Assembly (NCBI GenBank): GCA_002369295.1
Contig: DFDR01000078.1
Coordinates: 1,384 to 9,308 of the forward strand
Source: Desulfovibrionaceae bacterium UBA3823
Lineage (GTDB): Bacteria; Desulfobacterota; Desulfovibrionia; Desulfovibrionales; Desulfovibrionaceae
DNA length: 7,925 nt
Direction: 5' to 3'
The translations under genes and the position numbers were made by a program. The first letter of the stretch is position 1; every line of letters starts with the position of its first letter. Below, piece by piece: positions 1 through 6,686 of the stretch. The notes beneath the pieces are model-generated. The model was given only the letters and a program-made list of their open reading frames with translations, searched no databases and was not told where the DNA came from.

Positions 1-5
1 CCTGG

Positions 6-1289
6 CTAGGCCGCTTCCGCCTCGGGCAGCCGGCCCCTGAGGTCGTGGTCGGTCATGGCGCAGACGCAGGAGTCGGAGAAGACGTTGACGCAGGTCTCGA
101 TCATGTCGATGACGGCGTAGATGGGCAGGATGACGCCCATGAGGTCCACGGGGACGTTCATGGAGGCCATGAGGGAGAGGGTCAGGAAGTAGCAGCCCAT
201 GGGGACGCCGGCATTGCCGACGGCCGCGAAGACGGCGACGCCGAGCCAGACTATCATGGTGCCGGCGGAGAGCGCGATGCCGGCGTTCTGCATGAGGAAG
301 AGCGAGGTCACGAGGATGAAGGCCGCGCAGCCGTTCATGTTGATAGTGGTGCAGATGGGCAGCACGAAGCGGGTCACGCGGCGGTCGAGGTGCAGGTTGC
401 CCTCGGCGGAGGCCATGGTGACGGGCAGGGTGCCGGCGGAACTCTTGGAGAAGAGGGCCACGGCGAGCGCCGGGAACATGCCGCGCCAGACGCGCAGGGG
501 GGAGACGCCGCGAACGAGCAGGAAGAGGGGCAGCACCACGAAGAACTGGAGGAGGTTGCCGCCGATGACGACGGCCGTGTACTGGCCGAGGGCGCCCACG
601 ATGATGCCGGCCTCGATCTGGGAGACGAGCTGGCCCGTGAAGGCCATGATGCCGAGGGGCAGGACGGCAAGCAGGGCGCCGATGAGGGTGAAGAGCAGCT
701 CCTGCATGCCGTTCACGGCCTTGAAGAGAATTTCGCGGTTCTCGGTGCGGGGCATGAAGGCGATGCCAAGGCCCACGGCCGCCGCGATGAAGAGCACGGA
801 GAGGACGTTGCCGCTCACGAAGGGCTGCAGAATGTTGTTGGGCACGACCGAGAGGAAGTGATCGTAGTAGGAGAGCTTGCCGAGATTTCCGGGGATCTGG
901 CCGGCGCCGCCGGCGGCCGGGATGTTGGCGGGGGCCACCCAGACAAAGAGGGCAAGCGCAACGGCGGCGGCTGCCACGGTGGTTGCCAGCGTGTAGACGA
1001 CGGCGCGGGAGAAGATCTGGCCCGTCTCCCGCTTGGCGCCCAGCGAGGCCAGGGTGGTGATGACGGCCAGGGCGATGACGGGCACGGCGACGAACTGGAA
1101 GAGCCTTGTGAAGACCGTGGCGATGAAGTTGAAGAGCTCGTTGATCCAGGGCACCTGCAGATAGCCGAGGAAGGCGCCGGCGACCATGGCGGCAAACCAC
1201 AGGACGACCTTGCGCAGATGCTTCTGCTTGGCCGTCTCGTCCAGCGACTGCCGGGTGATTTTCTCGAGATGCTCTCTTTCTGTGGACAT
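6..1289 (-). CDS. Dicarboxylate/amino acid:cation symporter (SLC1/DAACS family, SstT-like substrate site)
   Basis: A 427-aa inner-membrane sodium-coupled amino-acid symporter of the glutamate-transporter fold, at the normal length for the family. Key motifs are in order: hairpin 1 with SKSSAGT (281-287), TM7 TINMNGCA (315-322, the NMDGT position), hairpin 2 GNAGVPMG (358-365) and TM8 DMIETCVNVFSD (395-406). Aligned by eye to GltPh, D395, T399, N402 and D406 match D394, T398, N401 and D405. The residue at R397, which binds the acidic side chain, is Glu398. E. coli SstT, as I recall it, also has Glu there, so I infer a neutral substrate such as Ser/Thr rather than glutamate or a dicarboxylate. 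The ATG at 1289 has AGAGGA about 9 bases upstream. The frame stays open further upstream, but no family domain lies there. Stop is TAG. The gene is divergent from the DUF2207 pair. The family is sure; the substrate is inference. Confidence 0.93.
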   Translation of the reverse strand: MSTEREHLEKITRQSLDETAKQKHLRKVVLWFAAMVAGAFLGYLQVPWINELFNFIATVFTRLFQFVAVPVIALAVITTLASLGAKRETGQIFSRAVVYTLATTVAAAAVALALFVWVAPANIPAAGGAGQIPGNLGKLSYYDHFLSVVPNNILQPFVSGNVLSVLFIAAAVGLGIAFMPRTENREILFKAVNGMQELLFTLIGALLAVLPLGIMAFTGQLVSQIEAGIIVGALGQYTAVVIGGNLLQFFVVLPLFLLVRGVSPLRVWRGMFPALAVALFSKSSAGTLPVTMASAEGNLHLDRRVTRFVLPICTTINMNGCAAFILVTSLFLMQNAGIALSAGTMIVWLGVAVFAAVGNAGVPMGCYFLTLSLMASMNVPVDLMGVILPIYAVIDMIETCVNVFSDSCVCAMTDHDLRGRLPEAEAA

Positions 1290-1390
1290 GGGGGGAATCC
1301 TCTTCGTAGGGCAATAGGGTGCGGCCCCAGGCTCCCGTTCCGGACGCCGCAGGACGTCGCGGGCGGACAGGTGGACAATCGCCTCCAGCT

Positions 1391-1406
1391 GGGGCAAAAC
1401 TTTGCT
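1391..1406 (+). promoter_or_regulatory. Possible sigma-54-type promoter upstream of the DUF2207 pair
   Basis: GGGGCAAAACTTTGCT has the essential GG and GC dinucleotides at the spacing of the -24/-12 consensus (TGGCACG-N4-TTGCW). The TTGCT half is perfect, but the -24 half is poor beyond GG. It would start a transcript near 1417-1420, about 50 bases before the first DUF2207 start. I see no convincing sigma-70 promoter for this operon in the same gap. One weak match in 181 bases may be chance. Confidence 0.22.
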
Positions 1407-1470
1407 CAACTTCTTAAAAGACAGCGCCTCCGATTGCAATGCCGCAAATTCGTCGGCCAAGGAGAATGCC

Positions 1471-3453
1471 ATGTTCCGGCCTGTCCTTCCCGCCCTCCTT
1501 CTGCTGGCCTGCCTCGCGGCCAGCCTTCCATGCCAGGTCCATGCCGAAATCAGGCTCGACGGCGTCGCCGTCACGCTTGAGCTTTCCCGCGAGGACCGCG
1601 TCGTCGTCACCGAACGCCTCGAAGCCTTCGCCGATGCGCCCAAGGCCAACCACGGCCTGTTCCGCGTCATTCCCCTGAAGCCGCGCTTCAAGGAGCGCGA
1701 GCGCCGGCATGTGCAGTTCCGGATGCTTGCCGCCTCCATCGACGGCAAGCCCTGCCCTGCCAACGATCTGGAATGGGGCGACGGCCAGGTCAAGGTCTAC
1801 CTGCGCGACAGGGACGCCTGGCTTGACGTGGGCCCGCACGTCTTCGAGTTCACCTACGAGACCACCCAGCAGATAGGCTTCTTCGAGGGCCAGGACGAGC
1901 TCACCTGGAACGTCACCAGTGCCCATCAGGCAGGACGCCTCCCCGTGCCGAAGGCCAGCTGTCTTGTCATCCCGCCCGAGGGCGCCGGCTTCACCGACTG
2001 GCGGGCCTGGATAGGCACGCGGGGCTCCCAGGAGTCGCCCGTCGACTTTGCCAGAATCCCGGCCAAGGGCCGGGAGGCCTGGCGCTTCACGGCCCAGCGC
2101 CCCGTGGCCCCGAACGAGACATTCACCGTGGCCGTGGCTCTGCCCAAGGGCACGGTGGCCCGGCCCGTCCCCTACCGGCCCGAAGCCGACTGGACCTTCA
2201 CGGGGCTGTGCGCGGGCGCCTTTGCCGCCATCCTCGGCCTGTGCTTCTTCTGCTGGTACCGCTGGGGCAGGGATCCCAAGTCCGGCCCCGCCGTCCCCCT
2301 CTTCTATCCGCCGAGGCTGCCGGCTTCCGCCCTCTCCAAGGACAGCCGCAGGAGCCAGTTCCTCTCCGCGGCTGCAGCCAGCTACCTCATGAACGGCTGC
2401 ACCTTCGGCGGCGCCGGCATGTCCGCCCTCCTGCTCCAGCTCCACGCCAAGGGGCACATCCGCCTCTCCGGCAACGAGAAGGACGGCTACTTCATCGAGA
2501 AGCGCCGGCACCAGGGCTGCGATGCCGAGCCCTTGAGCGACGAGGAGAAGAAAGCGCTCGCCCGCATGCCCGCGAAGCGCTTCAAGCTCGACGCCAAGGG
2601 CGGCGAGCGCATCTACAAGGTCGAGAAGGCCTGCGAGGACATCCTCGATGACCGCTTCGGCAAGATGTTCGAAAACGGCATGCTGGCGCAGTTCGCCACC
2701 TTTGCCCTCTCCTGGCTCTTTGCAGTGCTGCTGTGGCGCTGGCACCTGCCCGAGCCTCCCCGGATCGACGGCGAGACAGCCTTCCTGCTCTACGCCGGCC
2801 CCTTCGCCTTCGCCATCTACTGGGCAGCCCTCGCCCCCCACGGGACAAGGCCGCTCCGAAAGTTCGCGACCTGGCTTCCCCTCCTCGGCGGCCTCGGCCT
2901 CCTCGCCGCCCTCGCCTGGCTTTTCAGCGAGGAGAACACGCCTGCCTCCATGCTCGAAGCCCTCAACGTCCTCGAGCCGGCAAGCCCGCTCCAGTGGACG
3001 CTCTTCCTCGGCATGCTGGCCGCGCCCTTCGTCTTCGCCCCGCTCATGCCCCGCCCCAACGAGGACATGGTCCAGCTCACAGCCCAGACCGAGGGCTTTG
3101 CCATGTACCTGCGCGCCGCCGAAGCCGAGCGCTTCAACCTGGCCAATCAGCCGAAGCACGATCTCGCCCTCTATTCGCGCTACCTGCCCTACGCCGTGGC
3201 GCTCGGCGAGGAGAAGTCCTGGGGCATGCGCTTCGCGGCCCAGCTTGCGGCCGTGAGCGCGGCCGGGACGGCAGCCGAAGGCTTCTTCATCGCCAGGCCG
3301 GAAATGCTCGGCAGCTTCACCCGGGACGTCCAGACCTGCTACTCGGCAGGCGCGCCCAAGTCCAGCTCGGGCAGTTCCGGCGGCTCCTCCTTCAGCGGAG
3401 GCGGAGGCGGCGCCGGCTCGGGCGGCGGCGGCGGAAGCTGGGGCGGCTGCTAG
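1471..3453 (+). CDS. DUF2207 domain membrane protein (YciQ-like), first of two tandem paralogs
   Basis: A 660-aa envelope protein of unknown function with the DUF2207 architecture. It has an N-terminal signal peptide (about 1-25, ending VHA), then an extracytoplasmic beta-rich domain (about 26-240, with NHGLFRVIPLKPRF and DELTWNV). A first membrane segment (about 241-264) follows, then GRDP and PLFYPP (267-281). A predicted cytoplasmic region runs from about 282 to 404, followed by four more membrane segments (about 406-424, 436-455, 467-485, 508-525). The conserved RYLPYAVALG element is at 570-579, and a Ser/Gly-rich tail (631-660) ends in Cys. I chose ATG 1471 over the in-frame ATG at 1402 because GGAG sits 6 bases upstream and the signal peptide begins there. 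LLAC at 11-14 is a poor lipobox, so I do not call it a lipoprotein. It starts an operon with the next gene. Stop is TAG. Family sure, role unknown. Confidence 0.93.
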   Translation: MFRPVLPALLLLACLAASLPCQVHAEIRLDGVAVTLELSREDRVVVTERLEAFADAPKANHGLFRVIPLKPRFKERERRHVQFRMLAASIDGKPCPANDLEWGDGQVKVYLRDRDAWLDVGPHVFEFTYETTQQIGFFEGQDELTWNVTSAHQAGRLPVPKASCLVIPPEGAGFTDWRAWIGTRGSQESPVDFARIPAKGREAWRFTAQRPVAPNETFTVAVALPKGTVARPVPYRPEADWTFTGLCAGAFAAILGLCFFCWYRWGRDPKSGPAVPLFYPPRLPASALSKDSRRSQFLSAAAASYLMNGCTFGGAGMSALLLQLHAKGHIRLSGNEKDGYFIEKRRHQGCDAEPLSDEEKKALARMPAKRFKLDAKGGERIYKVEKACEDILDDRFGKMFENGMLAQFATFALSWLFAVLLWRWHLPEPPRIDGETAFLLYAGPFAFAIYWAALAPHGTRPLRKFATWLPLLGGLGLLAALAWLFSEENTPASMLEALNVLEPASPLQWTLFLGMLAAPFVFAPLMPRPNEDMVQLTAQTEGFAMYLRAAEAERFNLANQPKHDLALYSRYLPYAVALGEEKSWGMRFAAQLAAVSAAGTAAEGFFIARPEMLGSFTRDVQTCYSAGAPKSSSGSSGGSSFSGGGGGAGSGGGGGSWGGC

Positions 3454-3479
3454 CGCCGGCTGCGCAGGGAGTATCGCCC

Positions 3480-5510
3480 ATGTCCCCGACGCGGCTCCTG
3501 AACCGGCTCCCGACCTGGCTCCTGACCCGGCTTGCGGTCTGGATCCCGTTCTGGCTCGCCTGCTGCCTGGCCCTGCCGGCCAAGGCCGCCCTCGTCGTCG
3601 ACGAGATGAGCGTCATGGTGCAGATGACGAAGGAGGATCGCATCGTCGTCACGGAGCGCTTCAAGGCCACCGTTTCCGGGAACAGGACCAACCACGGCAT
3701 GTACCGGACCATCCCTCTCAAGCCCCGCTTCGAGGGCCTGGAGCGCCAGAACGTCGATTTCAGGGTCATGGGCGTCTTCATCGACGGCAATCCCTATCCC
3801 ACGGACGACGTGAAGCATATCGACGGCGGCGTCTGCGTCTTCCTGCGCGACCAGAGTCGCTGGCTCGCCAAGGGGAAGCACGTCTTCTGGCTCAGGTACG
3901 AGATAAGCCAGCAGGTGGCCTTCTTCGGGGACCACGACGAGCTCACCTGGAACGCCGTCGGCTCCGAGTGGAAGGACGGCGTGGGCAAGGCGAGCTGCCT
4001 TGTGCTGGCGCCGGAAGGGGCCTCCATCAGCGACGACCGCGCCTGGACGGGCAAGGTCGGCTCCAAGGAAAGCGAGGTGGAGCGGGCCAGGGGCAAGTCG
4101 CGGGAAGGCCTCGACGCCGTGCTCTACCGGACCAAGGGGCCCGTCAGGCCAGGCTCGGACTTCACGGTTGCCGTGTCCCTGCCCAAGGGCCACATTGCCG
4201 CACCCGTCCCCTACCGGCCCGAGGAGGACCTGCCCTTCACCCTGGCCTGCCTCGCCTGCGCTCTGCTCTCCGGTCTCGTCTCCTTCCTGCTCTGGCACTT
4301 CCACGGCAGGGATCCCAGGACAGGCCCCGTGGCGCCGCTCTTCTACCCCCCGCAGGTGCCGAAGCGCCTGGAAGGCGAGGACAGGAAGAACAGATTCCTC
4401 TCGGCAGGGGCCGTCAACTACCTCGCCAAGGGCGAGAGCAACGACCTGGGGCTCGACAGCGCGGGCTTCGCGGCACTCCTGCTCCAGCTCCAGGCCAAGG
4501 GCAGGTTTGCCATCCGCGGCAACCCCAAAACCGGCTACGTGCTGTACCAGCCCGGCGGCAGGCCCCGCGACTTCGAGCCGCTGAGCCCCGAGGAGGAGGC
4601 CATTCTGGAGCGCTTCAGGGGCACCGGGCTCGCCTTCTCCTCGAGGGACGACGCCAGGATCGTCCTTGCCATGGAGCAGGACTGCGCCAAGCGCCTCGAC
4701 GCCGACTTCCCGCACATGTACGAGCCCTGCCTCCTCGAGATTGCGGCCAGCCTCGCGCTCTCCTGGTGGTGCTTCCTCCTCTTGAACTTCTGGCACGAGC
4801 TGGCGGCCTGGGGCTTCGCCTGGCAGGCCCTGACCCAGTCCGCGGCCGTCAAGGCGCTCATGTGCGCGATCGTCCCGCCGGCCCTGGCCTACGGCGCAGC
4901 GCTCATCGCCCCCGTGGGCTGGGACGATCTCAAGGAGAAGTACGTCATGGCGCCCCTGCTGGGACTGGGGGTCCTGGGGGCAGCCAGTATGCTTCCCTGG
5001 TCCTCTCCCCTCCAGCAGGCCTGCGCTTTCGCCGTGCTCGCTGTCCCTCTGCTCTTCGCCCCCTTCATGGGCAGGCCGACCGTGGAGCTGGCTGGGCTCC
5101 TGCGCCAGATCAAGGGCTTTGCCATGTACCTCATGACGGCCGAGACCGACAGCCTCAACCTCGTCAACCCGCCGGAGGAAGACCTCAACCTCTACACCCG
5201 CTACCTGCCCTACGCCGTCGCCCTCTACTGCGAGCAGGCCTGGGGCCGGCGCTTTGCCGGCCAGCTTGCCCTGCTGGACGACGCGGCCAGCGCAGAGATT
5301 GCCGGCGCCGGCATCGGCGAGCTGCGCCAGCGCCTTCAGGAAAGCCTTGTCCTCGGCGCCGAGCCCGTGGTCAGGCGCTCCAGCGGCGGCGGAGACTCTT
5401 CCCCCAGCAGCGTCCGCTCGACCAGCTCCAGCGGGAGCATCTCCTCCTTCAGCTCCCGCGGGGGCGGCTCCGGCTCGGGTGGCGGAGGCGGCGGGGGCGG
5501 AGGCTGCTGA
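3480..5510 (+). CDS. DUF2207 domain membrane protein (YciQ-like), second tandem paralog
   Basis: A 676-aa paralog of the preceding gene with the same domain order. A signal peptide (1-36, ending AKA) is followed by the extracytoplasmic DUF2207 domain (37-250, NHGMYRTIPLKPRF, DELTWNA) and membrane segment 251-272. Then come GRDP and PLFYPP (276-291), a cytoplasmic region, four predicted membrane segments (about 419-437, 455-477, 490-505, 511-529) and RYLPYAVAL (574-582). The Ser/Gly-rich tail (634-676) ends in Cys. AGGGAG lies 8 bases before ATG 3480, and only 26 bases separate it from the upstream stop, so the two are almost certainly cotranscribed. The signal region contains an 8-residue duplication (TRLLNRLP/TWLLTRLA). 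Stop is TGA. Similarity to its neighbour runs along the whole length, so this is a tandem duplication that has since diverged. Whether the products pair is not visible from sequence. Confidence 0.93.
   Translation: MSPTRLLNRLPTWLLTRLAVWIPFWLACCLALPAKAALVVDEMSVMVQMTKEDRIVVTERFKATVSGNRTNHGMYRTIPLKPRFEGLERQNVDFRVMGVFIDGNPYPTDDVKHIDGGVCVFLRDQSRWLAKGKHVFWLRYEISQQVAFFGDHDELTWNAVGSEWKDGVGKASCLVLAPEGASISDDRAWTGKVGSKESEVERARGKSREGLDAVLYRTKGPVRPGSDFTVAVSLPKGHIAAPVPYRPEEDLPFTLACLACALLSGLVSFLLWHFHGRDPRTGPVAPLFYPPQVPKRLEGEDRKNRFLSAGAVNYLAKGESNDLGLDSAGFAALLLQLQAKGRFAIRGNPKTGYVLYQPGGRPRDFEPLSPEEEAILERFRGTGLAFSSRDDARIVLAMEQDCAKRLDADFPHMYEPCLLEIAASLALSWWCFLLLNFWHELAAWGFAWQALTQSAAVKALMCAIVPPALAYGAALIAPVGWDDLKEKYVMAPLLGLGVLGAASMLPWSSPLQQACAFAVLAVPLLFAPFMGRPTVELAGLLRQIKGFAMYLMTAETDSLNLVNPPEEDLNLYTRYLPYAVALYCEQAWGRRFAGQLALLDDAASAEIAGAGIGELRQRLQESLVLGAEPVVRRSSGGGDSSPSSVRSTSSSGSISSFSSRGGGSGSGGGGGGGGGC
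3489..3536 (+). repeat. Imperfect 24-bp tandem duplication inside the signal-peptide coding region
   Basis: Two adjacent 24-base units (3489-3512 and 3513-3536) match at 19 of 24 positions and encode TRLLNRLP and TWLLTRLA. They lengthen the positively charged front of the second DUF2207 protein's signal sequence. The first paralog has no such extension and its signal starts MFRPVLPALL. This looks like an in-frame slippage duplication. Confidence 0.55.
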
Positions 5511-5521
5511 GCCCCGGGCCC

Positions 5522-5534
5522 CTGCCGCGGGCAG
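5522..5534 (+). terminator. Short GC hairpin just after the DUF2207 operon
   Basis: CTGCC-GCG-GGCAG is a perfect 5-bp stem with a 3-base loop, starting 12 bases after the TGA of the second DUF2207 gene. No T-run follows, so it is at best a weak or Rho-assisted stop or a 3'-end stabilising structure. The position is its main support. Confidence 0.25.
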
Positions 5535-5583
5535 ACAGCGCGGCCACCCTCTTTCGAGGAGCACGCACAGGGACATCCCGCCG

Positions 5584-6010
5584 TGCGAAGGCATCTTCAC
5601 GGGCAGATGCGCCCAGGAGTTCGAAGCGCCCGGCAAGCGCAGCGCCAGGCGCGCATTCTCGTGTCCAGCGGCACGGGCGCCGGCAAGCCGAGCATCGCCA
5701 ATCTCCTCTTCACGCGGGAAACCGAGGCCGCCGGCAATGGCCGGCCGTCGCCCGGGGCACTGCCGAATGCCAGAACGGCCAGTGCATCACCTGCGACGCC
5801 GAAGGCCGCGAGACGGAAAGCCAGAACCAGGACGCCTTCACGCGCCTTGCCTTCGGCTTTCCCGCCGTCCAAGATCTGCCGCGAAGAGGGGCTGGCTATA
5901 CACTCGCTCTCGTCGCCGTCTGCAGCGCAAGCGCATGCCATGGCAAGACGTCAGCATCCGCGCAGAAGGAGTACCGCGGAGAGCTCCTGCGCGGATTTAG
6001 CCTCTTCTGA
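5584..6010 (+). pseudogene. Decayed P-loop GTPase fragment (G1 to G3 region), frameshifted
   Basis: No intact gene lies here, but pieces in three frames line up like the front half of a TRAFAC-class GTPase (HSR1/YfjP-like). Frame one gives EFEAPGKRSARR just upstream. From 5652 the next frame gives RILVSSGTGAGKPS, a Walker A motif with Pro replacing the needed Ser/Thr, then SIANLLF and ETEAAGNGRP. A one-base loss near 5747 would join this to VARGTAE, resembling the G2 VTRGT with Thr to Ala. The next stretch is CQNGQCITCDAEGRE, with DAEG at 5795-5806 as the G3 DxxG. G1 Lys to G3 Asp is about 38 residues, normal for small GTPases. The frame closes at 6008-6010 and no G4 (NKxD/TKxD) is seen. Base composition matches neighbours. 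The family reading is my pattern recognition; frameshifts and lost catalytic residues argue against function. Confidence 0.5.
5956..5996. terminator. Perfect 10-bp inverted repeat between convergent transcription units
   Basis: ATCCGCGCAG (5956-5965) and CTGCGCGGAT (5987-5996) are exact inverted copies separated by 21 bases. A further GAG/CTC pairing (5969-5971 with 5984-5986) and a central CCGCGG extend the structure. Only ATTTAG follows on the plus strand, and there is no T-run on the minus strand. It sits 44 bases past the HPP stop on the minus strand and about 450 bases past the DUF2207 operon, so it may end transcripts from both sides. It could also be a leftover of the decayed gene. Confidence 0.35.
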
Positions 6011-6040
6011 AGGACGGCTGGGGGCGGGTGCGACCGCAGG

Positions 6041-6583
6041 CTACCACCAGCACTGGGGGTAGCGGCTCTCCCTGGGGATGTTGTTCACGAGGAGGGCGAC
6101 TACGAGCATGATCAGGGCGCCGGCCAGGCAGGGCACGAGGACGTAAAGGTAGCCGAGCTGCCGTATGGGTTCGCCCGAGATGACGGCGATGAGGGCGGTG
6201 GCGCCTCCCGGAGGATGCAGGGTCTTGGTGAGGTGCATGAGGGCGATGGCAGTGGCCACGGCAACGGCCGCCGCCAGCCAGGTCAGGTCTGCCGGAAAGC
6301 CCTGGGCGCAGGCGACGCCGACGAAGGCGGAGACGACATGGCCGCCCACGAGGTTGCGGGGCTGGGCCAGCGGGCTTTTGATGGCGCCGAAGGCGAGCAC
6401 CGCCGACGCCCCGAAGGAGCCGATGAGCATGGGGAGACCTTCTGGGCCCGCCACCCAGCGCTCGAGGGCGCCGATGGCGCCGATGGCGATGCAGGCGCCT
6501 ATCCAGGCAACGAGTATGGCCTGGAGGGGCGGCCGCGGGGGCGAGGTCGTGACCCCTTTCATTTTACTGAAGAATGCAGGCAT
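6041..6583 (-). CDS. HPP family integral membrane protein
   Basis: A 180-aa membrane protein with the complete HPP signature. It shows PLAQPRNLVGGH (70-81), a membrane segment with GHVVSAFVG, then the defining KTLHPPGGATAL (120-131) with HPP at 123-125, and the family's closing NNIPRESRYPQCWW. Membrane segments are about 20-42, 50-68, 80-96, 100-118 and 142-167. Plant and cyanobacterial HPP proteins have been linked to nitrite transport, so anion or nitrite movement is a family-based guess, not shown here. The start at 6583 has GGGAGG 7 bases upstream. Stop is TAG. Upstream on the same strand, 103 bases away, is a twin-CBS protein, and the two domains occur fused in other bacteria (COG3448-type). 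A CRP/FNR-like palindrome lies in that gap. Confidence 0.93.
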   Translation of the reverse strand: MPAFFSKMKGVTTSPPRPPLQAILVAWIGACIAIGAIGALERWVAGPEGLPMLIGSFGASAVLAFGAIKSPLAQPRNLVGGHVVSAFVGVACAQGFPADLTWLAAAVAVATAIALMHLTKTLHPPGGATALIAVISGEPIRQLGYLYVLVPCLAGALIMLVVALLVNNIPRESRYPQCWW

Positions 6584-6605
6584 TGTGCTTCCTCCCTGAA
6601 GGGCG

Positions 6606-6633
6606 ATCCTAGTCGTTTCAAAGGCTTGGACAA
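6606..6633 (-). promoter_or_regulatory. Possible sigma-70 promoter for the HPP gene
   Basis: On the minus strand TTGTCC (6633-6628) and TAGGAT (6611-6606) each match four of six consensus bases and are 16 bases apart. The implied start near 6599 is just upstream of the ribosome-binding site. It would put the palindrome centred at 6659.5 about 61 bases upstream, the usual class I activator position. The evidence is weak on its own and gains support only from that spacing. Confidence 0.28.
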
Positions 6634-6651
6634 GCGCCTGGGGAGGTTTCC

Positions 6652-6667
6652 CGTGACCTGCGTCACC
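6652..6667. promoter_or_regulatory. CRP/FNR-type palindrome upstream of the HPP gene
   Basis: On the minus strand GTGA-CGCAGG-TCAC has the layout of the CRP/FNR-family consensus TGTGA-N6-TCACA. It is centred about 76 bases before the HPP start in the CBS-HPP gap. A very similar site precedes the CBS gene; the two agree at 12 of 16 positions across GTGACG....TCACGG. The binding protein is unknown. In Desulfovibrio-like bacteria HcpR binds a TGTGA-type palindrome, which makes it one candidate. Confidence 0.5.
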
Positions 6668-6686
6668 GCGGGGCGCCTTTTGGCGG

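Noticed and set aside
1501..1533. Lipoprotein signal (Cys after LLA) in the first DUF2207 protein
   Set aside because: The -2 residue is unfavourable, the Cys lies in the hydrophobic core, and a better type I cleavage site (VHA) follows; the paralog has no lipobox.
45..1580. Long plus-strand open frame of 511 codons across the symporter
   Set aside because: It is rich in Gly, Asp, Glu and His repeats with no domain, and lies antisense to a gene with clear family motifs. It arises from high GC at third positions.
1290..1793. Upstream extension of the symporter frame (includes a plausible helical stretch FAALQSEALSFKKLSKVL)
   Set aside because: The extension runs antisense into the first DUF2207 gene, has no match to the family, and the ATG at 1289 has a good ribosome-binding site. 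The helical look is probably chance.
1414..3159. 581-codon minus-strand open frame opposite the first DUF2207 gene
   Set aside because: Composition is Gly/Glu/Ala-rich with no recognisable domain or start site; it is a shadow of the real gene.
2733..3479. N-terminal extension of the second DUF2207 protein by 249 codons
   Set aside because: The extension is Arg/Pro-rich out-of-frame reading of the first gene. ATG 3480 has a ribosome-binding site and starts a signal peptide.
3450..5636. 728-codon minus-strand open frame opposite the second DUF2207 gene
   Set aside because: Same reasoning: low-complexity antisense frame with no motif, opposite a clear paralog.
5597..5941. 114-codon minus-strand frame in the 5511-6040 gap
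   Set aside because: No domain and no convincing ribosome-binding site, and it overlaps the plus-strand GTPase remnant.
5583..6062. 159-codon plus-strand frame as an intact gene
   Set aside because: Only the central part resembles a GTPase G1 region. The rest is Arg/Ser/Pro-rich and the related motifs lie in other frames, so it is treated as part of a pseudogene.
6674..6685. CGCC-TTTT-GGCG hairpin after the CBS stop as a terminator
   Set aside because: Only a 4-bp stem, and no T-run on the minus strand after it. Too weak to call.
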